Assembly: GCA_023258775.1 (NCBI GenBank)
Contig: JALQWJ010000117.1
Coordinates: 1-5,472, forward strand
Direction: 5' to 3'
DNA from: Burkholderiaceae bacterium
GTDB taxonomy: Bacteria; Pseudomonadota; Gammaproteobacteria; Burkholderiales; Burkholderiaceae_E
DNA: 5,472 nucleotides
The notes beneath the pieces were generated by a model. The model was not told the origin of the DNA and searched no databases. It worked only from the letters and a program-made list of their open reading frames with translations. Made by a program: the position numbers and the translations under genes. Positions 1 to 4,986 of this stretch are shown piece by piece; the first letter of the stretch is position 1, and each line of letters opens with the position of its first letter.

Positions 1-591
1 CTGTCGTTTCTGCCGGCGATGCTGATGTTGATGACAAGCTTTACAAGAATTCTGATTGTGTTGTCACTACTTCGTCAGGCGATGGGACTTGTTACAACGC
101 CTCCAAACGCAGTGCTCGTTGGTCTGGCCTTATTTGTCACCGCTGCGGTCATGGCACCAGTCACTGATAAGGTCTATAGCGAAGCCTGGCAGCCTTATGT
201 GGCAGGCAGGATTAATTTTGAGCAGGCGATCGATCGTGGTGTAGAACCGGTCAAGGCATTCATGTTGCGTCAAACGCGCGCTGATGATTTGAATCTTTTC
301 GTAAAGCTTTCAGGAAAGACTTATGCGAAGCCCGAAGATGTGCCGATGACAACCGTTATCCCAGCTTTTGCGATCAGCGAAATTAGGACCGCGTTTTTGA
401 TTGGTTTTGTTATTTATTTGCCATTTTTAGCGATCGATTTTGCCGTCGCGAGCGTACTTACCGCATTAGGCATGGTGATGGTCTCGCCAATTACTTTTTC
501 GCTGCCGCTTAAGCTCATTGTTTTTGTACTTGCCGATGGGTGGGCCATGCTGATTGGCGGCTTGGTAGACAGCTTCAAAATGAGTGCATGA
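1..591 (+). CDS. fliP: Flagellar type III export gate protein FliP, 5'-truncated by the window
   Basis: FliP is an inner-membrane subunit of the flagellar export gate. With FliQ and FliR it forms the helical channel through which rod, hook and filament subunits leave the cytoplasm. The frame is open from base 1 and shows 196 residues. The family is usually about 245 residues, so roughly the first 50, including the signal peptide, lie outside the window. Family motifs are visible in the fragment: TSFTRI (fragment residues 12-17), PPNAVLVGLALF (34-45), FMLRQTR (87-93), SEIRTAFLIGF (126-136) and LADGW (187-191). Hydrophobic segments lie near 1-28, 35-53, 120-158 and 168-187. The internal ATGs near base 19 are not the true start, because the conserved sequence LSFLPA continues upstream of them. 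The stop is one base before the fliQ ATG, which suggests translational coupling. Identity is very secure. Confidence 0.97.
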   Translation: MSFLPAMLMLMTSFTRILIVLSLLRQAMGLVTTPPNAVLVGLALFVTAAVMAPVTDKVYSEAWQPYVAGRINFEQAIDRGVEPVKAFMLRQTRADDLNLFVKLSGKTYAKPEDVPMTTVIPAFAISEIRTAFLIGFVIYLPFLAIDFAVASVLTALGMVMVSPITFSLPLKLIVFVLADGWAMLIGGLVDSFKMSA

Positions 592-592
592 C

Positions 593-862
593 ATGGACAG
601 CAGTGAAATCATCGGTCACGTGCTTCGGGCAATCCTCATGATGGGTCTGTTGGCGGGACCGATTTTGCTATCGATTTTGATACTGGGTCTTATTATTGGT
701 GTGCTTCAGGCTGCCACCTCGGTCAATGAACAAAGTCTTACGTTCGTTCCAAAACTTATCATCACAGCGCTTGTTATTGGCATCGGCGGGTCAACGATCT
801 TGTCACTTTACGTCGACTATATTCGGGATGTGCTGGCGCGGATTCCCAGTCTCACGCAATAA
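593..862 (+). CDS. fliQ: Flagellar export gate protein FliQ
   Basis: FliQ is a small inner-membrane protein that packs around the FliP/FliR core of the flagellar export gate in several copies. From the ATG at 593 the product is 89 residues, the usual family length. An in-frame GTG at 584 would add three residues and overlap fliP; I prefer the ATG because it gives the expected N-terminus MDSSEII. Two long membrane helices are visible, at about residues 13-38 and 52-74. The conserved linker between them reads QAATSVNEQSLTFVPK (39-54), close to the canonical QAATQINEQTLSF signature. The gene starts one base after the fliP stop with only a weak Shine-Dalgarno, consistent with coupled translation. 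It is followed by a 14-base gap and fliR. Confidence 0.96.
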   Translation: MDSSEIIGHVLRAILMMGLLAGPILLSILILGLIIGVLQAATSVNEQSLTFVPKLIITALVIGIGGSTILSLYVDYIRDVLARIPSLTQ

Positions 863-876
863 GGTGCCTCAGGCCT

Positions 877-1668
877 ATGTTGAGCATCCCGCAAAGCCTG
901 ATCGAGACTGTATTTCTGCCAGGCATACTCGCTGCTACTCGCATTGTGGGCCTATTTTTGTCAGCGCCGTTTTTTGCGTTGCAAACCATACCGCAGCGAT
1001 TCCGCGTGGGTTTGGCCATGGTTGTCGCTTTTGGTATTCCACTGCAAGTCGGTGCGCTTTCGAGCGTTGCGCTCAACACGTCAACCGGTGGCTTTATGGC
1101 ACTTGCGGGCGGGGAGTTGTTGATCGGTCTTGCAATGGGCTGGCTGGTTCGCCTCGGTTTGCTGGTGTTTGATGTTGCCGCTGAGGTCATCAGTATCCAG
1201 ACCGGACTGTCCTTTGCCTCGCAGTACAACCCCGATCAAGCCCTGCCATCAGGCGTCGTTGGAAGCCTGTTCGGTTTGATCGGCCTAGCCCTGATGTTTG
1301 TGATGAATTTGCATTTAGTTGTGATCGAGATCTTGTTCGACTCATTTCGCGCGCTACCTCCCGGACAGTGGCCTGCTTCGCTTGAGGTGCAAGCGGTTTT
1401 AAAGGTGTTGAGCACCTGTTTCGGTGTTGGTATCGTATTGGCCCTTCCCTTTGTAGCCATTAATCTCGTGGTCATGGCCGCGCAGGGTTTCATGGGTCGG
1501 ACCAGTCCGCAGATGAATCTGTTTTCAATTGGCTTCGCGCTCACGATTCCTGTTGGCGTGTTTTTGATCTATGTGCTATTACCGGTTTTTCCGGATGTGC
1601 TACAGCGCTCGCTTGAGGCGGTTTACGGGCTACTCAGGCAAACCTTTAGCGCCCCGCGGGGGATATGA
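877..1668 (+). CDS. fliR: Flagellar export gate protein FliR
   Basis: FliR is the single-copy inner-membrane subunit that completes the FliP5-FliQ4-FliR1 export gate. The product is 263 residues, a normal FliR length, and almost entirely hydrophobic, with about six membrane segments (near 10-35, 43-60, 73-98, 128-153, 180-202 and 214-237). Family landmarks include the loop FASQYNPD (113-120), the motif FDSFRALPPG (164-173) and SPQMNLFSIGFALTIPVG (210-227). An AAGGTG at 861-866 lies 10 bases before the ATG and is the likely ribosome-binding site. In many flagellar loci fliR is followed by flhB, and in some lineages it is fused to it. Here it is followed directly by a lipoprotein gene, with the fliR TGA at 1666-1668. 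No FlhB domain is fused to the C-terminus, which ends about 25 residues after the last membrane segment. Confidence 0.96.
   Translation: MLSIPQSLIETVFLPGILAATRIVGLFLSAPFFALQTIPQRFRVGLAMVVAFGIPLQVGALSSVALNTSTGGFMALAGGELLIGLAMGWLVRLGLLVFDVAAEVISIQTGLSFASQYNPDQALPSGVVGSLFGLIGLALMFVMNLHLVVIEILFDSFRALPPGQWPASLEVQAVLKVLSTCFGVGIVLALPFVAINLVVMAAQGFMGRTSPQMNLFSIGFALTIPVGVFLIYVLLPVFPDVLQRSLEAVYGLLRQTFSAPRGI
1652..1663 (+). promoter_or_regulatory. Shine-Dalgarno of the lipoprotein gene, inside a CCCC/GGGG palindrome
   Basis: A run of five G plus A (GGGGGA, 1658-1663) ends seven bases before the ATG at 1671 and only one base before the ATG at 1665. This spacing is the main reason for choosing 1671 as the start. 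The G-run is the right arm of the perfect palindrome CCCCGCGGGG (1652-1661). In RNA, CCCC (1652-1655) could pair with GGGG (1659-1662) around a three-base loop. The site lies within the last codons of fliR, so ribosomes finishing fliR would open it. That coupling is inferred. Confidence 0.5.
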
Positions 1669-1670
1669 GA

Positions 1671-2558
1671 ATGAAATTGCTGATTCGTGTTTGCTTAATG
1701 ATTGGCTTGGGTGTCGGCCTGTCGGGTTGTTTGGAAACAATGCCGAAAATGCCCTCATTGGCCGATATGCCCAGCTTGCCGTCATCGCCGGGATTAAAAG
1801 AGCGCAACGCCTCTGTTGCTCGTGCCTGGGATCAGGCAAGTCTGACTTGTCGTGCACAACATAAGCCCCGTGGTGCATTTTGCGAGCAGTTAAAGACCGA
1901 GGGTGAATATTTATCTTGTGCAGCCTCGCGCTTCACAAGCGCGGCCGAGCGTCTGCGTTATCCCGCTCAGGATCAGATTTGGGTTTGGCACAACTGCGTC
2001 ATGACGACGGCTAACTTGCTCAAGGATGGTTTTTATCTTTCAAAGCCGGAACTTGAGAAGCGGATGGCCGCATGTCAGGCACGCCTCGATCCTGAGCCCG
2101 AGTTTCCGGTCAGACAGTCCGGCTGGCTAGGTCCCTTGGTGAATATGGTGATTACCGAAGATAAAGAGCCGCTCCGTGCAGTGATGCCAGGCGATTTTGC
2201 GGTCAACCAATCTCGTATTGCACTGGCAAGCTGCGAGTCACGTTTTGCACCGCCACGCGAGGAATCTAAGCCGCAGGCTCAGCAAAGTCCTGCTGCTATG
2301 CCGGTGGCTGCGCCCGTGGTCACGCCCGTCGTCATTCCACCTCCTCCAGGCGTCAATGATGGGTCTGATGCGACAAGAAAATCCCAAACGAGAAAGTCAG
2401 TGCCAGTCAAAGATGCCAAGCCCGTGGCGACCAAGCCATCGGACAAGGCGCCTCGGGTCTCAGTTGATGGAAAGGCAGCGCCTGACATGACGGTAAAGGC
2501 TTGCCCGATACCGGGTGCGTGTGGCCCATCTGTACCAGCTGATGCTGTGGGTCGATAA
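1671..2558 (+). CDS. Cysteine-rich outer-membrane lipoprotein of unknown function in the flagellar cluster
   Basis: I do not recognise a family. The product is 295 residues from the ATG at 1671, or 297 from an ATG at 1665 that overlaps the fliR stop. I chose 1671 because the GGGGGA at 1658-1663 is well spaced for it and it gives a typical N-terminus, MKLLIR. A type II signal peptide ends in the lipobox LSGC, with the lipidated Cys at 20. Residue +2 is Leu, not Asp, so outer-membrane sorting is expected. A Met/Pro/Ser linker (24-41, with MPSL twice) leads to a globular part of about residues 45-195. This contains six cysteines (60, 71, 83, 109, 135, 188), with 25 residues between 83 and 109 and also between 109 and 135, suggesting disulfides. 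The tail (about 197-270) is rich in Pro, Val, Ala and Lys. A final pair, CPIPGAC, sits at 278-284. The mature protein has eight cysteines besides the lipidated one. Its position immediately after fliR suggests cotranscription and a role at the flagellar basal body (inference). Confidence 0.85.
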   Translation: MKLLIRVCLMIGLGVGLSGCLETMPKMPSLADMPSLPSSPGLKERNASVARAWDQASLTCRAQHKPRGAFCEQLKTEGEYLSCAASRFTSAAERLRYPAQDQIWVWHNCVMTTANLLKDGFYLSKPELEKRMAACQARLDPEPEFPVRQSGWLGPLVNMVITEDKEPLRAVMPGDFAVNQSRIALASCESRFAPPREESKPQAQQSPAAMPVAAPVVTPVVIPPPPGVNDGSDATRKSQTRKSVPVKDAKPVATKPSDKAPRVSVDGKAAPDMTVKACPIPGACGPSVPADAVGR

Positions 2559-2602
2559 CCCGCACTTAGCCGTTCATTCAATGATTAAGCCGGTACGATC
2601 TC

Positions 2603-2608
2603 AAGGAG
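2603..2608 (+). promoter_or_regulatory. Ribosome-binding site that fixes the start of the carbonic-anhydrase-like gene
   Basis: AAGGAG lies five bases before the ATG at 2614. It decides between three in-frame starts: GTG at 2515 (inside the lipoprotein gene), ATG at 2581, and ATG at 2614. Only the ATG at 2614 has this strong site, and only it places a signal peptide directly at the N-terminus. The 55-base gap after the lipoprotein stop shows no convincing terminator or promoter, so the gene is probably cotranscribed with the upstream genes. Confidence 0.75.
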
Positions 2609-2613
2609 TTCGG

Positions 2614-3978
2614 ATGCGCTCGCATGTTTTTGGCTTCACACTTATTGCTTTAGCATCGCTTCACATGTCGGCTGAGGCCGCTCAATCCGAGCCAGGTGCT
2701 AAAAGTCCAGCGCCCGATGCGTCGTCCAAAGCCTCTGCGACAGAACCCAGTGCGAAGGGGCCAGCAAAGCCACTTGGTGATAACTTCAAAACAGGTATTG
2801 CTTTGCCCGTTGAAAAAAAGGCAGGCCCAGTTCAAGATACGAAGGGCGCTGCTGAGGCTTCCAGATCGCCTGCCCCGGATAAGGCAGCTGTCCAAGCCCA
2901 GGCCGTAAAGACTGAACCCGGGCAACTAAAGCCCTTGTCGGGCGCGCCTGGTTTAACCCCAAGCGCAGCTACCACACCCCCGCCAGCGGCAACCGCGCTC
3001 GATGCAAACGCAACACCAAGTGCTCTGGAACAAAAGGTTCGAGGCCTTCTTGAGAGCAAGCTCGGAACCGATGGCGAGTTGATTCTCAAGTTAAGTGGCG
3101 ATATGCCTGACTCACCTTCAAAGGGGGCTGATGCCGCAGCGCCAAGTCAACGTGGCTCAAAGGCGGCAGGGGCAGCCGGTGCGAAGCCCTCGGCCGAAGC
3201 GCCCAAGTCCACTGCTTCGGCTGGCGCAACGCCAACCACTAAAGACGTGCCTGCCTCAAAGGCCTCAACCTCTGCGCGTTCCTGGCAGTGGGCTGGCTCG
3301 CGTGGCCCAAGTCATTGGGGGCGTCTTGATCCTGAATACGGGCAGTGTTCTCAAGGTACGCTGCAGTCTCCAATTGCCATTTCGAAGTCTGAGGTGATTC
3401 CTGGAACGATCGAGTTACCTCGATTCATGTACGGCCCAGCTAATTTCAATATCGAGTTCCGAGGGCCAGCACTTGCGCTCAACCTGCTGACAAACTCAAA
3501 GCTTCAGTTCCGAGGGGTGGATTGGTCCCTTGACCATATTCAGTTTCGGGTCCCTGGTGAATTCTTCTACGACGGGCAGCAGTCCACGGCTTCGATTCAG
3601 TTCTATCATCGACACGGGGATCGCCAGCTAATTCTTGTTGTACCTGTTGCGGTCCGTGAGGGGCAGCCGAGCAGCGATGGCTTGAGGCATGTATTGCAAC
3701 GTATACCGCTCGATGAGACCGACAAAGTATCAACAAAAAATCTTGAATGGGCGCCGATGAGTTTGGTGCCTGGTGGCATTGCGAGCGCCCTTACCTATAC
3801 GGGGTCGTTGTCGCATCCGCCATGTACTGAGGGTGTCCTTTGGGTTATTTCCGAGTCGCCGCTTTTGATTAATAAGCAGCAGCACGCTGAGTTGTTGGCC
3901 TTAGTGCCCCAGGGTTTTCGCCCTACACAACCAGCACACTCACGAGCAGTCATTCGACTTCAGACGAAGCGGCAGTAA
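2614..3978 (+). CDS. Secreted alpha-carbonic-anhydrase-like protein lacking the zinc ligands, with a long low-complexity N-terminal region
   Basis: The product is 454 residues. A Sec signal peptide (1-22 or 1-23, cleavage near AEA/AQ) predicts a periplasmic protein. Residues 24-222 are Ala/Pro/Ser/Lys-rich and probably disordered, apart from a more ordered island at 134-162. Residues 224-448 align with bacterial alpha-carbonic anhydrases: WQWAG, SHWGRLD, CSQGTLQSPIAI, VPGEF and GSLSHPPCTEGVLW. The cysteine pair typical of bacterial family members is kept (245 and 404). Active enzymes bind zinc through His94, His96 and His119 (human CA II numbering), in motifs such as FHFHVPSE and EAHFVH. Here the aligned residues are Gln310, Arg312 and Gln329. 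The proton-shuttle His64 position is Pro285, and Thr199-Thr200 is Ser400-His401. The fold is therefore probably intact but CO2 hydration is unlikely. Vertebrate carbonic-anhydrase-related proteins, which act as binding modules, have likewise lost zinc ligands. A binding or scaffold role near the flagellar basal body is inferred from its place between fliR and flgB. Automated annotation may wrongly call it an active carbonic anhydrase. Confidence 0.88.
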   Translation: MRSHVFGFTLIALASLHMSAEAAQSEPGAKSPAPDASSKASATEPSAKGPAKPLGDNFKTGIALPVEKKAGPVQDTKGAAEASRSPAPDKAAVQAQAVKTEPGQLKPLSGAPGLTPSAATTPPPAATALDANATPSALEQKVRGLLESKLGTDGELILKLSGDMPDSPSKGADAAAPSQRGSKAAGAAGAKPSAEAPKSTASAGATPTTKDVPASKASTSARSWQWAGSRGPSHWGRLDPEYGQCSQGTLQSPIAISKSEVIPGTIELPRFMYGPANFNIEFRGPALALNLLTNSKLQFRGVDWSLDHIQFRVPGEFFYDGQQSTASIQFYHRHGDRQLILVVPVAVREGQPSSDGLRHVLQRIPLDETDKVSTKNLEWAPMSLVPGGIASALTYTGSLSHPPCTEGVLWVISESPLLINKQQHAELLALVPQGFRPTQPAHSRAVIRLQTKRQ

Positions 3979-4006
3979 TTGCCGCGCTTGCGGCAATGAG
4001 TTGCCG
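3969..4006 (+). repeat. Four alternating complementary segments (GCGGCA / TTGCCGC) at the end of the carbonic-anhydrase-like gene
   Basis: Four short segments alternate in sense at 10-11 base intervals: GCGGCA (3969-3974), TTGCCGC (3979-3985), GCGGCAA (3990-3996) and TTGCCG (4001-4006). The best hairpin pairs 3978-3985 with 3990-3997, an 8-base-pair perfect stem with loop GCTT directly after the TAA stop. Pairings 3969-3974 with 3980-3985 and 3991-3996 with 4001-4006 are also perfect and compete with it. No T-run follows, so it is not a classical intrinsic terminator. It may stabilise the 3' end of the upstream mRNA, act as an alternating RNA switch, or be a set of DNA-binding palindromes about 100-140 bases upstream of the predicted flgB transcription start, a usual distance for activators of sigma-54 promoters. 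Confidence 0.6.
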
Positions 4007-4056
4007 AAGAGACCATTGACGGCGAAGGTCTTACATATGTTTAGGCCGCCTGTCAG

Positions 4057-4073
4057 CAAATAACTGCCATTTG
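4057..4073. repeat. Short inverted repeat upstream of the sigma-54 element
   Basis: CAAAT (4057-4061) and ATTTG (4069-4073) are inverted around seven bases, AACTGCC. The repeat lies just upstream of the -24 element of the predicted flgB promoter, where a regulator could bind. Five-base arms arise easily by chance in a region this long, so this is only a candidate site. Confidence 0.2.
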
Positions 4074-4079
4074 TCGTTG

Positions 4080-4095
4080 TGGCATAGGGCTTGCT
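4080..4095 (+). promoter_or_regulatory. Sigma-54 (RpoN) promoter for flgBCD
   Basis: The sequence TGGCATAGGGCTTGCT matches the -24/-12 consensus TGGCACG-N4-TTGCW at 10 of its 12 defined positions; the mismatches are T for C and A for G just after TGGCA. The key GG (4081-4082) and GC (4093-4094) dinucleotides are separated by exactly ten bases, as RpoN requires. Transcription would begin near 4106, giving a leader of about 19 bases before the flgB ATG. In Vibrio and Pseudomonas, flgB operons are RpoN-dependent and activated by NtrC-family regulators (FlrC/FleR), so motif and position fit well. No better sigma-70 or sigma-28 element is apparent in the 146-base gap. Confidence 0.72.
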
Positions 4096-4099
4096 GATA

Positions 4100-4115
4100 T
4101 CTCCTGGCTAGGAGA
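4100..4115 (+). promoter_or_regulatory. flgB: Hairpin enclosing the flgB Shine-Dalgarno
   Basis: TCTCCT (4100-4105) is the exact reverse complement of AGGAGA (4110-4115), with loop GGCT. AGGAGA is the flgB ribosome-binding site, nine bases before the ATG at 4125. In a transcript that reads through from upstream, the site could be hidden in a six-base-pair stem. A transcript beginning at the predicted sigma-54 start near 4106 would lack the left arm and leave the site free. The pairing is seen directly; the regulatory meaning is inferred. Confidence 0.5.
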
Positions 4116-4124
4116 CCGTTTGCG

Positions 4125-4544
4125 ATGAACCTTGTACCTGAATTTGACCCTCTGTATTTTTCTGAGGCTGCTCTGCGGATGCGCAGCTATCGGCAGCAAA
4201 TTCTTTCGTCAAATATGGCAAACGTCGACACGCCGGGCTACAAGGCGCGTGACGTGCTTTTTTCGCAAGCGCTTCGCGAGCAACTTGAGGGGACCGCGTA
4301 CTCAAACGCGCTACCGCTCGCTTCAAGCAACGATCGCCATTACCGAATTGGTGGCTCGCTACCCGGTGCTCCTGCGTTGCTTTACCGGATGCCCATGCAG
4401 CCTTCGCTCGACGGCAATACGGTCGATGTGGAGACTGAGCGCTCGCATTTCGCCGACAACGCCCTGCGTACAGAGGCGGCGATGACCATGCTTAGCAGTG
4501 TTATTTCATCGCGCAGGATGGCGCTTTCAGGGAACAACTCATGA
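4125..4544 (+). CDS. flgB: Flagellar proximal rod protein FlgB
   Basis: FlgB is a proximal rod subunit that joins the MS-ring and export apparatus to the rest of the flagellar rod. It is exported through the FliPQR gate into the periplasm. The product is 139 residues, normal for FlgB. The conserved N-terminal rod/hook signature is clear: helix 14-27, then SSNMANVDTPGYKARDV (28-44), with the family's N-A-D/N-T-P-GYKA pattern. The C-terminal family motif DGNTVDVETER (96-106) is followed by the helix of 108-132. The middle (about 50-90) is variable, as usual for FlgB. The start has a good ribosome-binding site (AGGAGA, 4110-4115), and it is the first gene after the sigma-54 promoter. Its TGA overlaps the flgC ATG by four bases (ATGA), indicating coupled translation. 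Confidence 0.96.
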   Translation: MNLVPEFDPLYFSEAALRMRSYRQQILSSNMANVDTPGYKARDVLFSQALREQLEGTAYSNALPLASSNDRHYRIGGSLPGAPALLYRMPMQPSLDGNTVDVETERSHFADNALRTEAAMTMLSSVISSRRMALSGNNS

Positions 4545-4951
4545 GCCTCATGCGTAGTTTTCAAGTGGCTTCGACGGCGCTTTCATCGCAGTCTTTGCGT
4601 CTTAATGCGCTTGCTTCAAATCTTGCAAATGCGGAGTCAGTATCAGGCCCTGACGGTAAGCCCTACAAGCCGAGGCATGTTGTATTCAGGCCTGCGCCCA
4701 TTTTGGGTGAAGTTGCAGCCGGCGTTGAAGTGGCTGCGGTTCAGGAGGACGAACGTCCTGGCCCCTTAGTCTATAAGCCTGGTCACCCGAGTGCGGATGC
4801 GAATGGTTATATCCGGATGCCCAATGTCAATCCGGTTGAAGTAATGGTCGACATGATATCTGCCTCGCGCTCATACCAAATGAATATTGAGGTGATGAAC
4901 ACGAGCAAGCAATTGATGCTGAAGATGCTCGATTTGGGAAGGGCGGGCTAA
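4541..4951 (+). CDS. flgC: Flagellar proximal rod protein FlgC
   Basis: FlgC forms the proximal rod with FlgB and FlgF in the periplasmic shaft of the basal body. The product is 136 residues, close to the usual 134-140. The N-terminal rod motif lies at 19-33 (LRLNALASNLANAES), with the NLANAES core typical of FlgC. The conserved stretch YKPGHPSADANGYI (78-91) is followed by MPNVNPVEVMVDM (93-105) and a long C-terminal helix containing SRSYQMNIEVMN (109-120), which together form the family hallmark. The start overlaps the flgB stop by four bases. The gene ends 35 bases before flgD. Confidence 0.97.
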   Translation: MSLMRSFQVASTALSSQSLRLNALASNLANAESVSGPDGKPYKPRHVVFRPAPILGEVAAGVEVAAVQEDERPGPLVYKPGHPSADANGYIRMPNVNPVEVMVDMISASRSYQMNIEVMNTSKQLMLKMLDLGRAG

Positions 4952-4986
4952 GCCCCCTTTCAGACGGATAAGGCTACAGGAAATCT

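Noticed and set aside
584..592. GTG start for fliQ at 584
   Set aside because: It would extend a protein that already has the standard 89 residues from the ATG at 593.
696..1172. Plus-strand open frame overlapping fliQ and fliR
   Set aside because: It overlaps two certain genes in another frame, and its translation is rich in Cys, Arg and Trp, as expected for out-of-frame reading.
852..1229. Minus-strand open frames across fliR (also 1236-1544) and elsewhere (2279-2581, 2832-3089, 3479-3736, 5062-5256)
   Set aside because: They lie opposite well-identified genes, resemble no family I know, and lack convincing ribosome-binding sites; they are shadows of the coding strand.
2515..2613. Upstream in-frame starts for the carbonic-anhydrase-like gene (GTG at 2515, ATG at 2581)
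   Set aside because: Neither has a Shine-Dalgarno comparable to the AAGGAG before 2614. Both would add residues ahead of an otherwise typical signal peptide, and 2515 lies inside the lipoprotein gene.
2614..3282. CRISPR array, tandem DNA repeat or mobile element in the low-complexity region
   Set aside because: The Ala/Pro/Lys-rich sequence has no regular repeat unit at DNA level, no terminal inverted repeats and no transposase.
2614..3978. Active periplasmic carbonic anhydrase
   Set aside because: All three positions that should be zinc-binding His align to Gln, Arg and Gln, and the proton-shuttle His is Pro.
3979..4010. Rho-independent terminator after the carbonic-anhydrase-like gene
   Set aside because: The 8-base-pair stem is strong but is followed by GAGTTGCCGAAGAG, with no T-run, so it is reported as a repeat or structure only.
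4033..4040. Perfect 8-base palindrome ACATATGT
   Set aside because: Too short to distinguish from chance and without a second copy nearby.
4016..4044. Sigma-70 promoter with -35 TTGACG
   Set aside because: At 16-18 base spacing the -10 candidates (such as GTTTAG) are poor, and the better TATGTT is only 14 bases away.
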